A stretch of 22,134 bases of DNA from Candidatus Woesearchaeota archaeon CG11_big_fil_rev_8_21_14_0_20_43_8. GTDB taxonomy: Archaea > Nanobdellota > Nanobdellia > Woesearchaeales > CG08-08-20-14. Location: contig PCVE01000099.1 in NCBI GenBank assembly GCA_002762705.1, positions 1 to 22,134 on the forward strand, in the 5' to 3' direction. The translations under genes and the position numbers were made by a program. The notes below the pieces were generated by a model. That model was not told the DNA's origin. It worked only from the letters and a program-made list of their open reading frames with translations, and did no database searches. Shown here piece by piece: positions 14,501-22,134 of the stretch. Every line of letters starts with the position of its first letter. Within the stretch, counting starts at the first letter, position 1.

Positions 14501-16873
14501 GTATCTTATCGTGCCTGCACCTTCTGTGGTCGCATGCCATCTGGCATGCAATGTGTCGTGGCTGTTTGTGAAATCTCCATCATCAGTCACAGTGAGGTTC
14601 TTTGGGACAGGCAAGAATCCGACAGTGTAGAGTATCCTGTCTTTTGTTATCTTGAAATTTCCTGCTGTATCGACAACTTCATAATACACTGTTTTCTTTC
14701 CGACAGGTTCAGGCAGTGTCCATGTCTCTTTTCCTTTGCAGACCGAAAATCCATATTCTGTCCATGCGTCATGGTCATGCGTGATATCAGACACGGTCTT
14801 TGGATATGTCCATACCATCCAGTCATCGATTGTCATGTTTCCACCGTCTTGTCTATATCCGCCGATGTACATCACCTGACTCGATGCGCTTGGAAATGCT
14901 GAAGCCTGTCTGTTTGCGGCACCGACTACGCCATCTATGTAAAGTACCGCTTCTTGTGTACCTGCTGTCCCATTTTTCCATGTGATCGCGATATCATGCC
15001 ATGTTCCGTGTGTTATCTCAGCAGCAGACGCATTGATTGTCCTTATGTGTGTCATGTTTGCCCATGCGAACACAAAGTCGTTTCCAGTGCTCTTGAAAAG
15101 CATGAAACCGCTTGAGAATGATTCTGGGTTTGTGTAGAACAACGGATCTGCGAACATTATGTGCTGCTTTCCATCATTGCCATCCCAATCTGGCTTGAAC
15201 TTGAATTGCATTGTCCCCCGCGGCGTGGATACAGGGAGCTGGCCAAAATCTGTCGTGTTCAGGCTCTGGCTGCCGGTGATATGAATCCCCTTACCAGAAT
15301 AGCCTTCATCGATCCAGGTATGATTCCATGCGTCAAGCCCACCCATATGTTCACATTTATAGTACATATAGTCTGCGCTTGCAGACTGATAACCAATCTC
15401 GAAATCACATCTCTGCGCAAGACTTGTCAGGTTCGAACTTGTGACTCTGCAGTTTCTAAGCCCGTTCTGGTCATAATAATTCATCTGTAGTTCCACTTGT
15501 GGTTCTACAGTCAGCTCCTCATCATTGTTTATGATGATCGTCGCGTTCGGAGAGACATTGTCCGCGATTATCGTCGTGTTGAATCTCTCTGTCGCTCCTG
15601 ATTTATCTGTCACATCAGCAAAGATAGTTTTCCCTCCTTCTGTGAACATATCACTGATGCCATGCGCGGAGTATATTCCGTCGTTTGGTGTCACATCTGG
15701 GTATTCTCCATCATCGCGCAGATCTACTGAACCTACTGCGGCATTCAACTGGCTGATATCAGCAGTGACATCTATGCCTGTCTTTCCCTTGCTGTCATAT
15801 GTGATGAAGAATATAGTGTCTTCTAGCATCAGGGCTGAAGGTGTCGCTTTAAGTTCGCCGCCGAATGGCTCTTCTGCCGCGCAGATATCCTGTATGCTGA
15901 ATGGCGCAGAATAAGTGCTTCCCAGATATTGTATCGTGCCTGACTTGAGGACGTTGTTTTCGATAGTGCCTCTGATGATCAGACCTTTGCATGGGATGAT
16001 CGTGCTTTTTATCACAGAAGATCTTATGTCTGCGTAGCTGAGGCGTGAATCTGTTATAACTGAATCGACTACGGTTACGTTGCTGATCGTGCTCTTGACA
16101 ACAGTCGAACTGTTGATTGTGGAATTGATGAGTGAGCTATGGTCGAAATGGCAATCCGTGTTGTATATCGGGTCGCTGTCTGCCACGCTTCCTTCTGCGT
16201 ATGTCAGTTCAGCGGATGTACATCGTGGACAATAATATCTTACTCTCCTTGGATTGTTCCATCTGTCTGTATCATCACAGTCATCATAATCGTCATACAT
16301 CTGTTCTTCGCCGCGATCATAATCAGAATATTCGTCGTGGTCCATGTCGTCATCCCTGCAGCAGACATGCGTTTCATAAGTGTCGCAGGTGCCGATGTGC
16401 GCATTTGTGTCAGATGAGAACGAGAACATGCAGGTCTCTCTTGCTGTGCATGTGCTGTTTCGGACGGTACAGTTGTAGAACGCGGTCGGTGATGATATAC
16501 ACATATCATATTGGTAATTGTTCAGGTAATTGAATTCCATGTGCGTGTTGGATGGGTCATATGCCTTTGCGATGACTGCCGCTCTTGGGGTCGTGCAGTT
16601 GCTTGTGATGTTCGCCCCTGTGCTGTTGCAGCAGAGAGTGTAGCCTCCTCGTGGAGGATACCATCCTGTCCTGTTGTCAAGATGCATGTTCCAGTTGGAG
16701 TTGTCCATCATGTCGACGACGCCGAACTGGGTGCGCGGATCTATCTGGTTGCAGTTCTGCTGGACGTTGCAGCTCAGAAGCGCGGATGCGCCATTCACCA
16801 TCAGGATGAAGAAGAGAGCTACAGCAAGAACATACCAGATCGTGAACTTGCTTAGTCTCTTTTTTATTACCAT
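11549..16873 (-). CDS. Giant multidomain secreted surface protein with nested beta-propeller
   Basis: The 1774-residue protein has an N-terminal signal/membrane segment (residues 11-33) and no C-terminal membrane helix. In order: a Cys-rich region (35-172); an Asp-rich segment with DYDDCDDTD (173-205) like the MopE-type metal-binding motif; nine pentapeptides with Ile/Val/Leu at the second position (247-291); a beta domain with RDDGEYPDVTPNDGIYS (340-440); a LamG/concanavalin-like domain (about 525-690); an FN3-like domain (755-855); an Ig/FN3-like domain split by a seven-bladed propeller (859-1340, insert about 917-1308); another FN3 (1341-1440); an Ig-like domain with Cys pair (1441-1530); and a C-terminal beta region. 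Many NxS/T sequons suggest glycosylation. Likely role: adhesin binding glycans or other cells. It lies 11 nt after the fibre gene. Confidence 0.88.
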   Translation of the reverse strand: MVIKKRLSKFTIWYVLAVALFFILMVNGASALLSCNVQQNCNQIDPRTQFGVVDMMDNSNWNMHLDNRTGWYPPRGGYTLCCNSTGANITSNCTTPRAAVIAKAYDPSNTHMEFNYLNNYQYDMCISSPTAFYNCTVRNSTCTARETCMFSFSSDTNAHIGTCDTYETHVCCRDDDMDHDEYSDYDRGEEQMYDDYDDCDDTDRWNNPRRVRYYCPRCTSAELTYAEGSVADSDPIYNTDCHFDHSSLINSTINSSTVVKSTISNVTVVDSVITDSRLSYADIRSSVIKSTIIPCKGLIIRGTIENNVLKSGTIQYLGSTYSAPFSIQDICAAEEPFGGELKATPSALMLEDTIFFITYDSKGKTGIDVTADISQLNAAVGSVDLRDDGEYPDVTPNDGIYSAHGISDMFTEGGKTIFADVTDKSGATERFNTTIIADNVSPNATIIINNDEELTVEPQVELQMNYYDQNGLRNCRVTSSNLTSLAQRCDFEIGYQSASADYMYYKCEHMGGLDAWNHTWIDEGYSGKGIHITGSQSLNTTDFGQLPVSTPRGTMQFKFKPDWDGNDGKQHIMFADPLFYTNPESFSSGFMLFKSTGNDFVFAWANMTHIRTINASAAEITHGTWHDIAITWKNGTAGTQEAVLYIDGVVGAANRQASAFPSASSQVMYIGGYRQDGGNMTIDDWMVWTYPKTVSDITHDHDAWTEYGFSVCKGKETWTLPEPVGKKTVYYEVVDTAGNFKITKDRILYTVGFLPVPKNLTVTDDGDFTNSHDTLHARWHATTEGAGTIRYTYRVYDVSAATYLTEWIDAGNYGTDEEATLYSLELQNNHTYYFEVFALNANNITDDNPSRSDGIITDWGPPGYVSITSPTHSNDTISVDQDPILEWIADDNVSGIYGYSYLLTNKESSSRPDNIAEVFGMDVTLVENNTVWPDHKADVAVNSKGDRLVVWQGGEGSDSDIYGKMYDAFGASIGPEFKISDSAVGQQLNPKAAVFAKNSFVVVYETPDSSGSGIGLKIVQSDRSMPYPEVIVNEHTTSNQIMPAVAGYDGGYTVIWSSELQGGSHNSTYAKRFLANGSSITPPATEQGTGTGDEFEVYSDSVYNAIRSDIDHTKDGGFVVVFESTYTISNNPDIIFRAYNRTGDTVSSPTMAHAAAGGNQIAPSISISGPGTNFVITWATDSGAYDTDGFGIEASVFDTDTYSGSPEFGVNTETTEDQVFPDVDFGLFDSYAIAWTDRNLNTTKLQIFSLTANDKVGPETNLSRRIGTQSNVSIAFDSDTSIFTVWADTAGKFGEGTYASMRPVLFRQYEALQDNTYYFFIRAIDFAGNVGPSSEFKLILNAMSPDSPAFSHGDMYSTTGMIQFNWTMDEDTSNPVQEYEMRYDIDSSFSAPTVMGTGSTAKYYSVNFGATEEDYYVQVRSIALNGATSSWSDEIMAHVDSTPPTFSDIIPTDSSTVLTAYPKLIMSTSENCDGEYTFDSWIHVYPFTVTGTRYHESKSSVYLDDGIKTIQYRCRDPAGNVGYGSAMTVDIKTAADIGFVYVGTSQPIYARTLTNISVEVEDGSLFPLAGISNERFALYVDGGATDFSLDDIGDGRYQMLFKAPKESGMHKVYVAIDEDTFSTEEDANVLPVKLRIGFGTGTDSRDNLIYSSGTQGVFGIASDTEKSEANATDQAISASVGDNAFIFVTRPQAQLENLDRYLERQNLLDQPVPTFGYEIERDVFDITSSLQYDEIYIEGTRNMPPGRYKLVVINAGKITSGPNAGKDRILIRIE

Positions 16874-16884
16874 TTGATCTTCTT

Positions 16885-19800
16885 TTAGTTGCAGACTTCT
16901 GCTTCCGGATGGTCCAGACAGACAAGTCCTTTCAATGTGTCTATCTGATCCTGCTGCTGCTTCACCGAGTCTTTCAGAAGAGCGATCTCTTTGTCCTTTG
17001 GCGCTGTGTAAGATCCGGGTTCAAGGAATACTATTATGCTGTCTTTATCCTGCTTTAGCGTTTCAAGCGCTTTTCCGATAACAACACCAGATTCGCTTGG
17101 GTCCAGCCGCATAGCGTAACCTTCTTTTGTATCAGAGACAGTCAGCATGTCGCCGACCTCGATCTTACCATTTTCATCAGTCACTTTCACAGGGACTCTG
17201 CCCGCGAGTGCGATCGCTGCGTATTGTTTTCCTTCATGCTTGACAAGCGGCCCTGCAGAATTGTGCACTGCTTCAGGCATCACATCTTCTCCGATGATGA
17301 AGTTTGGAGATGTGGATACAATCCCTATCGGATTGTGTCCTGTTTTTGAAGGGCTGACTGCGAAATCCTTGCCGAATGCAGTGTCTGTCTCTTCTATGGC
17401 CATGACAATCATGCCAGATTCAATGTCCTTATCTGCTGCGACACGGTACCATTCAGCATAATCTGATGGTGCGCCGTTGCAATCTCTGACCCATTGAGGT
17501 CCTGCGCCGCTGAAGCACAATGCAGTGTTTGTGCCTGCGTTCCAGAATGTACCACTGTCGCCTATATCAAACCCAGTCACTGTGCTGCCTGCGACGTTAG
17601 GCAGACTTACTGAACCGCTGTTATGATTGCCGACAAGAGAAGCTCCAGTGACAGTGCCCCAAGCATCAATGTGGCCTTGTGCAAGAATACTTCCTGTTGA
17701 GTATATATTCCCTTCAGAATAGACACCGACCGAACCAAACCCATATATCCCTGTGCCTGTTCCACCGTTTCCATAGACGCCGACACTGTTAGATGTAGAG
17801 ATTCCACGAACCCCATCTGGTCCTATGAAATATCCTCCATAATTAGTCCCGCTCCCATAGATCGCTGTCTGACCACTGGCGTAGGTTCCATATGTGAATG
17901 ATCCATCATAATATCCTAGTCGTCCTTCACCGCCGTGGAGCGAATTTATTCCATATACACCAGCATCATTCCAAGCACTTCCAGATAATCCTTGGCTGAA
18001 TCCAAAACCAAAAATGCCGGTCTGTATTCCGTCAGCCCAGATGCCATAGTCAGCGATCCCACCACCTATATTTCCGGCATAGAGGGCTGTGTCGGCAGTC
18101 GATCCATAGAAATATCCCCCGTATCCATCTCCCTCTCCATATACTCCTGTCGCTCCAATATTATCACCGTAATTATAACTACCATAAGTAGAACCGCCGG
18201 CATATACTCCTGTCGCCCCATTTGCATATACTGCGGTCGGGCCTCCTATGGCATACAAACCATAAGTGCCAAATGTTGTATAGATGCCCGTCGTGCCGCT
18301 GCCAACCACTCCTTTATCTCCAAAGCCCAAATGCCCATTACTGCCGGTGGTCAAATCTTCTCCATATACACCATATAAAGTGCCTTCTCCATATACACCA
18401 TAACTATTACCTGATCCATGCACGCCAAAATTGCCATAGCCTAGCCTTCCAATCGCAGTTCCATCAGCGCCCAAGACACCTACTGTCGTGGCAGAACCAT
18501 AGACTCCGATATCAGTGCCTTCACTATAGACTCCAGTATTTGAATCTTCAAAATATCCACCGTAATCTTCGCCGTCACCATATACACCTGTACCTGATCC
18601 TGCAGCGCCACCTTGGAAATATCCGCCATAGCTAGTTCCAACACCGTAGACTGATGTCACAGCAGACGCGCCATATAGACTATAACTCGTTCCGTCAGCA
18701 TATACTCCTGTTATCGGAGTAGAGCCATCTGCGATTCCACTCCACACACCGTAACTTTCTCCTGACCCAAGAATACCTGTAGAACCACCTGCTGCCATGG
18801 TACCAATTCCATATGCCCCATATGTCCTGCCAGCCCCCAAAACGCCAGTTGACCCAGCACCCATACCTTGACCAGTTAAACCAATAGTGCCAGCACCGTA
18901 TACACCTGTAGCTGCTTCTGCTCCACTCCCTCTTGCATAGACAACTGTTCCACCGCCGCCAGTCTTCTCAAAATATCCGCCATAGCCAGTTCCAATGCCA
19001 TAAACACCAGTATCTCCTTCAGCATAGACTCCAGTATCTCCTCCAAGTGTGTCGACGAAATAACCACCATAAGTTGTTCCTTGTCCACTAACACCAGTTT
19101 GACCTGTCCCGCCTACACCTATTGATACACCATTGCCTTCAACCCCAATGCCTGCTGCGCCTGTTCCAGTTCCTTGGACACCTGTAACTACTCCTTGTCC
19201 CCCCACACCTTGATTATTTGCGCCTAAATAACCAAAATTATTTGCATTAAATTGTCCGTATATACCTACGCCAGTGCCAGCGCCATAAACTCCTGTCGTG
19301 ACTCCTGTCGCGTACACCGCAGTGTTCGCAGACGGTGCCGCGCCTACTCCTAAGTTTCCGCCCTGCACATAAAGATCATCATCCGCTCCTGTGCTGATTT
19401 GTGTCGCAGAGGTTCTAGTGAATGATGTGTCAGTGCTCATGTAGATAGTTGTGCAGGCGCCGCTATCTCCGCAATCAACCGCACATGTGAATGTGTCTGT
19501 TGTGATATCATAATTGAGCACTGATATAGTAGCATCGCAGTCTGGTATCGTCCTGCAGACACCAGAGATCTCGACTTCGTCGGCTCCGCTGCATGAAGAT
19601 TTTGAGACGCAATCCCAGTCATCTGCCCCTATCTTCATAAGGATCTGATTCGCCGCACAGAGCGCGCCATCAGGCATGAGTTCTCCATCGAAGTCAATAT
19701 CATCTCCGATTATTGCATCTGCATTAGTTCCCAAATTGCCAGTTGAATATACTCCATATGTAGCGCCGCTTCCATAAACACCTGTGCCTGCTGCTCCACC

Positions 19801-21972
19801 GACACCATAGACACCAGTGACTCCGTTTCCTAGTCGTCCTTCACTAGCGCTGTCAAGATCGATGCCCTGTACGCCTATACTATTACCGGCGCCATATACA
19901 CCATTGTCGCCATTTCCCAAGTATCCATATCCGCTTCCATCTGAATCATCGCCGACGACACCATATGTGTTTCCTCCACCATAGACGCCGGTTGCTGTGC
20001 TTGCGCCGCGAACTCCTTCTGTTGTTCCGAAACCATAGACTCCTGTCGCGACTCCTGTCGCATATACCGCGCTGTTCGCCGATGGCGCCGCGCCTACTCC
20101 TAAGTTTCCGCCGATGACATAAGCATCATCATTGACTTCGAGTGTCGGGCCGGAGATATCATAGATCTGTCCTTCGACTCCGAAATTGTTCGCTGTGTCG
20201 ACTCGTGCCCGCACTGCGCCGTTGCTCACTAGATCGATCTGGTTATCGGCAGCTTCGCCTAGCGCAATATATTCACTGTTCGCTCCAGTCACTCTTCCGC
20301 CGACGACATATGCGTCATCGTTGATTGTCAGTTCGCCATCAGTTATATCATATATATTGCCCTCGATGCCTACATTGTTGCCTCCTGGCTGCAGATGGAT
20401 GTCGGCTGTCGGGTTATTTATCTGCAGCACATCAGCTGCTGTCGTCGCGATCTGTCCTACTTCGACCGCCTGCGACCAGATGCCGATCTCTCTATATGTC
20501 GCTCCGTCGTCAAGATAGAAATCGACGTCGTTCGCATAAGTGTTGTCATCTCCAAACTGTGTATGTGTATAAGCATTGATACCGACTAGCATATTCACTG
20601 GATACATATAGACCGCATCGATCGAATTCTGGATGTAGATATATCCATTCACAGTCCCCGACTGTGCGAAATTCAGGTAACCATTCGCAGCAGAATGCAC
20701 CATCTGGACGCCATGGCTGTTGTCATTGTCATTGAAATACATCGAATAGCTTTCCATCCGCACATTGTCATCGATGTATAGATCGCCGTCAGTATCATAG
20801 AGCATGCCCTGGACGCCGAAGTTGTTCGATGTGTCGACAGTCGCGCGCACTGCGCCGTTGCTCACAAGATCTATCTGATTATCGACTTCGCCAAGCGAGA
20901 TGTATTCGCTGTTCGAACCAGTGACCCGTCCACCAATCACATAAAGATCATCATTCACAGAGACTTCACCATCGGTGATGTCATAGATCTGTCCGTCGAG
21001 GCTGATATCTCCGACTGCGCGGGCATTGCCATCGGTATATAATCCGTATGATGTGCCGCTTCCATATACGCCAGTGGCGACACCAGTCCCATATACGGCA
21101 GTGTTCGCATTTGGTACTGCTCCGACGCCAAGCTGCGTTGTCACACGTCCATTTCCTGTGACATCCAATGTGTAGCCCGGGACTGCATTGCCGACACCAA
21201 GACGGCCGGCGGAGGTAAGTGTCATAAGATCAGATGTCACAGCAGCGCCTTGATACCTGTTCCATCTGTAATTGTTCTGTGAAAAAAAATCGAAATCTCC
21301 ACTGGATATGCCTATCCCAAATTTATCATTCGCATTACCCCAGAACTGTATCTTGTTTGGTGAAGGATCACCGGCATTATCATATACATTCGCAAACACA
21401 AGCTGTGTCACCGGGGTTGCGCCAATCGCACCACCGCTCAATGTAGTCACATCTTCAATCTCTGCTGTGCCTGTCGAATGCAAGTGGCCGTCTGAATAGA
21501 CTCCTGCAGTTGTACCTGTTCCATATATCCCTGTGCCAACTCCGCCAGCAGTTCCATAAACACCATATTCAACCGCTCCAGAATCATAACCTAACCGTCC
21601 GGTTGCTGTGCCATCTGTGCCTTCAACACCTGTTATTTGACCAGTACCATGGACGCCAGTGCCTGCTGCGCCACCTGTACCGTATAAACCTGTAGCTCCT
21701 GCTCCTGTACCTGAACCGTAAACGCCATATGCTGTGCCTACTGCATTGACACCTCGAGTATCGTCATGCGTCGTACCTGCGCCTAACTGTCCAAGTACGT
21801 CTACATCGACAGTGTTTGGATAGACGAAATCCCCATCATCATCAGAAAAGGTCCCACCAGAGATGTTCTGGACTCTATGTCCTGGATTTGGGACAGCGAA
21901 TGCGACTGGCATAGTCGCCAGAAGTAACATTGTCAGAATTGCGCATATTTTGGATAGGTACGGTAATTTCAT
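16885..21972 (-). CDS. Giant secreted GVYG-repeat fibre protein with Peptidase_G2-like C-terminus
   Basis: The 1695-residue protein has a cleavable-looking signal peptide (residues 1-26, ending AFA). Repeats of the GVYGxG type fill residues 71-168, 283-312, 621-745 and 871-1425. Between them lie phage-tail-like modules (DNQIDLVSNGAVRA and similar, 320-620) and a Cys-rich island (772-840). The end (1502-1655) starts SDYAEWY and contains IGIVSTSPNFIIG, ALAGRVPVKV and a final EPGSY, resembling the Peptidase_G2/intramolecular-chaperone-type ends of tail fibres and of similar bacterial surface proteins. A short coiled coil (1660-1684) and a two-Cys tail follow. Such ends commonly drive trimerisation, so a trimeric fibre is a reasonable inference. 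The ATG has GAGGTG 7 nt upstream. It is the first gene of the four-gene cluster. Confidence 0.88.
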   Translation of the reverse strand: MKLPYLSKICAILTMLLLATMPVAFAVPNPGHRVQNISGGTFSDDDGDFVYPNTVDVDVLGQLGAGTTHDDTRGVNAVGTAYGVYGSGTGAGATGLYGTGGAAGTGVHGTGQITGVEGTDGTATGRLGYDSGAVEYGVYGTAGGVGTGIYGTGTTAGVYSDGHLHSTGTAEIEDVTTLSGGAIGATPVTQLVFANVYDNAGDPSPNKIQFWGNANDKFGIGISSGDFDFFSQNNYRWNRYQGAAVTSDLMTLTSAGRLGVGNAVPGYTLDVTGNGRVTTQLGVGAVPNANTAVYGTGVATGVYGSGTSYGLYTDGNARAVGDISLDGQIYDITDGEVSVNDDLYVIGGRVTGSNSEYISLGEVDNQIDLVSNGAVRATVDTSNNFGVQGMLYDTDGDLYIDDNVRMESYSMYFNDNDNSHGVQMVHSAANGYLNFAQSGTVNGYIYIQNSIDAVYMYPVNMLVGINAYTHTQFGDDNTYANDVDFYLDDGATYREIGIWSQAVEVGQIATTAADVLQINNPTADIHLQPGGNNVGIEGNIYDITDGELTINDDAYVVGGRVTGANSEYIALGEAADNQIDLVSNGAVRARVDTANNFGVEGQIYDISGPTLEVNDDAYVIGGNLGVGAAPSANSAVYATGVATGVYGFGTTEGVRGASTATGVYGGGNTYGVVGDDSDGSGYGYLGNGDNGVYGAGNSIGVQGIDLDSASEGRLGNGVTGVYGVGGAAGTGVYGSGATYGVYSTGNLGTNADAIIGDDIDFDGELMPDGALCAANQILMKIGADDWDCVSKSSCSGADEVEISGVCRTIPDCDATISVLNYDITTDTFTCAVDCGDSGACTTIYMSTDTSFTRTSATQISTGADDDLYVQGGNLGVGAAPSANTAVYATGVTTGVYGAGTGVGIYGQFNANNFGYLGANNQGVGGQGVVTGVQGTGTGAAGIGVEGNGVSIGVGGTGQTGVSGQGTTYGGYFVDTLGGDTGVYAEGDTGVYGIGTGYGGYFEKTGGGGTVVYARGSGAEAATGVYGAGTIGLTGQGMGAGSTGVLGAGRTYGAYGIGTMAAGGSTGILGSGESYGVWSGIADGSTPITGVYADGTSYSLYGASAVTSVYGVGTSYGGYFQGGAAGSGTGVYGDGEDYGGYFEDSNTGVYSEGTDIGVYGSATTVGVLGADGTAIGRLGYGNFGVHGSGNSYGVYGEGTLYGVYGEDLTTGSNGHLGFGDKGVVGSGTTGIYTTFGTYGLYAIGGPTAVYANGATGVYAGGSTYGSYNYGDNIGATGVYGEGDGYGGYFYGSTADTALYAGNIGGGIADYGIWADGIQTGIFGFGFSQGLSGSAWNDAGVYGINSLHGGEGRLGYYDGSFTYGTYASGQTAIYGSGTNYGGYFIGPDGVRGISTSNSVGVYGNGGTGTGIYGFGSVGVYSEGNIYSTGSILAQGHIDAWGTVTGASLVGNHNSGSVSLPNVAGSTVTGFDIGDSGTFWNAGTNTALCFSGAGPQWVRDCNGAPSDYAEWYRVAADKDIESGMIVMAIEETDTAFGKDFAVSPSKTGHNPIGIVSTSPNFIIGEDVMPEAVHNSAGPLVKHEGKQYAAIALAGRVPVKVTDENGKIEVGDMLTVSDTKEGYAMRLDPSESGVVIGKALETLKQDKDSIIVFLEPGSYTAPKDKEIALLKDSVKQQQDQIDTLKGLVCLDHPEAEVCN
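17698..19362 (-). repeat. Main GVYG repeat block
   Basis: About 555 residues of short Gly/Tyr/Val units (GVYGxGxxYGVYG, with GGYF and GRLGYG variants), roughly 10-20 residues per unit. Smaller blocks of the same family lie at 19738-20112, 21037-21126 and 21469-21762. Copies vary in length and codons. Confidence 0.85.
20161..20989 (-). repeat. Duplicated tail-like module
   Basis: Residues about 329-394 and 540-604 are two copies of the same module (IYDITDGE, NDD-YV-GGRVTG-NSEYI, then DNQIDLVSNGAVRA and NNFGV). They are nearly identical in protein and closely similar in DNA (20791-20988 and 20161-20355), which suggests internal duplication. Confidence 0.75.
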
Positions 21973-21979
21973 TTAGGCA

Positions 21980-21985
21980 CACCTC
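21980..21985 (-). promoter_or_regulatory. Shine-Dalgarno GAGGTG of the fibre gene
   Basis: The minus strand reads GAGGTG, then 7 nt, then the ATG at 21972. This fixes the start of the fibre gene and matches two other sites in the window. Confidence 0.75.
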
Positions 21986-22134
21986 GTGTTTTTTCGAGAA
22001 TTATAATAGGGAAAACTAGCAATAGAAATACATATCACTCTCTTTTTCAAAGCTACTTGGATACAAATCCACCTCTATTTATCCCTATAATTATGTAAAA
22101 TCTGCAAACAATACTATTTAAATCTTTCCCAAAA
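21986..22134 (-). promoter_or_regulatory. AT-rich promoter region of the four-gene cluster
   Basis: This gene-free, AT-rich stretch should hold the promoter of the minus-strand cluster. Candidate TATA boxes on the minus strand are TTTAAATA (22115-22122), ATAAATAG (22075-22082) and TATTATAA (22001-22008). The first matches the best boxes in this window but is palindromic, and would give a leader of about 120 nt. The last would start the transcript after the Shine-Dalgarno, so it fits poorly. Confidence 0.4.

Noticed and set aside
14532..14549. Perfect 7-bp inverted repeat GCATGCC-ATCT-GGCATGC
   Set aside because: It lies in the middle of the 1774-aa protein gene with no T run or nearby gene border, and is probably a chance product of codons.
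17698..19362. Repeat block as a CRISPR array or non-coding satellite
   Set aside because: Repeats are short, variable in length and spacing, and fully in frame in a long protein gene.
16885..21972. Part of a prophage because of tail-fibre likeness
   Set aside because: The protein has a signal peptide and no phage structural, packaging or integrase gene is present nearby.

Overview
The window looks archaeal, most likely from a DPANN-type lineage (the Woesearchaeota/Pacearchaeota group would fit). The sequence basis is: TATA boxes of the TTTAAATA/TTATAAAT kind about 30 nt upstream of start codons, several apparently leaderless genes, GAGGTG-type Shine-Dalgarno sites on other genes, U-rich terminators without strong stems, small proteins with a KKG-Q class III (prepilin-like) signal, and a YIP1-family membrane protein with a small N-terminal helical domain. 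The phylum is inference; there is no rRNA or other marker gene here.

Left part (1-4419, + strand): the 3' end of a giant calcium-binding surface protein made of thrombospondin type 3 / EF-hand-like loops and Cys-rich modules. It ends in one membrane helix and a Lys-rich cytoplasmic tail, and is followed by a translationally coupled small acidic protein. Next come two small unknown genes facing each other (4534-4866 + and 4914-5201 -), then a glycerophosphodiester phosphodiesterase (5296-6057 +) sharing a short two-way promoter region with the preceding minus gene.

Middle part (6072-10455): a YIP1-like membrane protein (-), which seems to use an ATT start codon; a membrane-anchored lytic transglycosylase domain protein (+); two adjacent unknown proteins that look like diverged paralogues (+); and an MscS mechanosensitive channel (+). 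These suggest a cell-envelope neighbourhood.

Right part (10560-21972, - strand): a four-gene cluster read leftward. It starts with a 1695-aa secreted fibre-like protein built of GVYG-type repeats with a phage-tail/Peptidase_G2-like C-terminal domain. An 11-nt gap separates it from a 1774-aa multidomain secreted protein (MopE-like metal site, pentapeptide-type helix, LamG-like domain, Ig/FN3-like domains with a seven-bladed propeller inserted in one). That gene overlaps by 4 nt a first pilin-like protein, and 24 nt further lies a second. The tight spacing suggests the giants and the pilin-like proteins are made together as one surface apparatus. This cluster is the best candidate here for an undescribed system.

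No gene-free stretch exceeds 300 bases; the longest are 21973-22134 and 7017-7161, both promoter regions. I found no rRNA, tRNA, CRISPR array, insertion sequence or phage structural gene.
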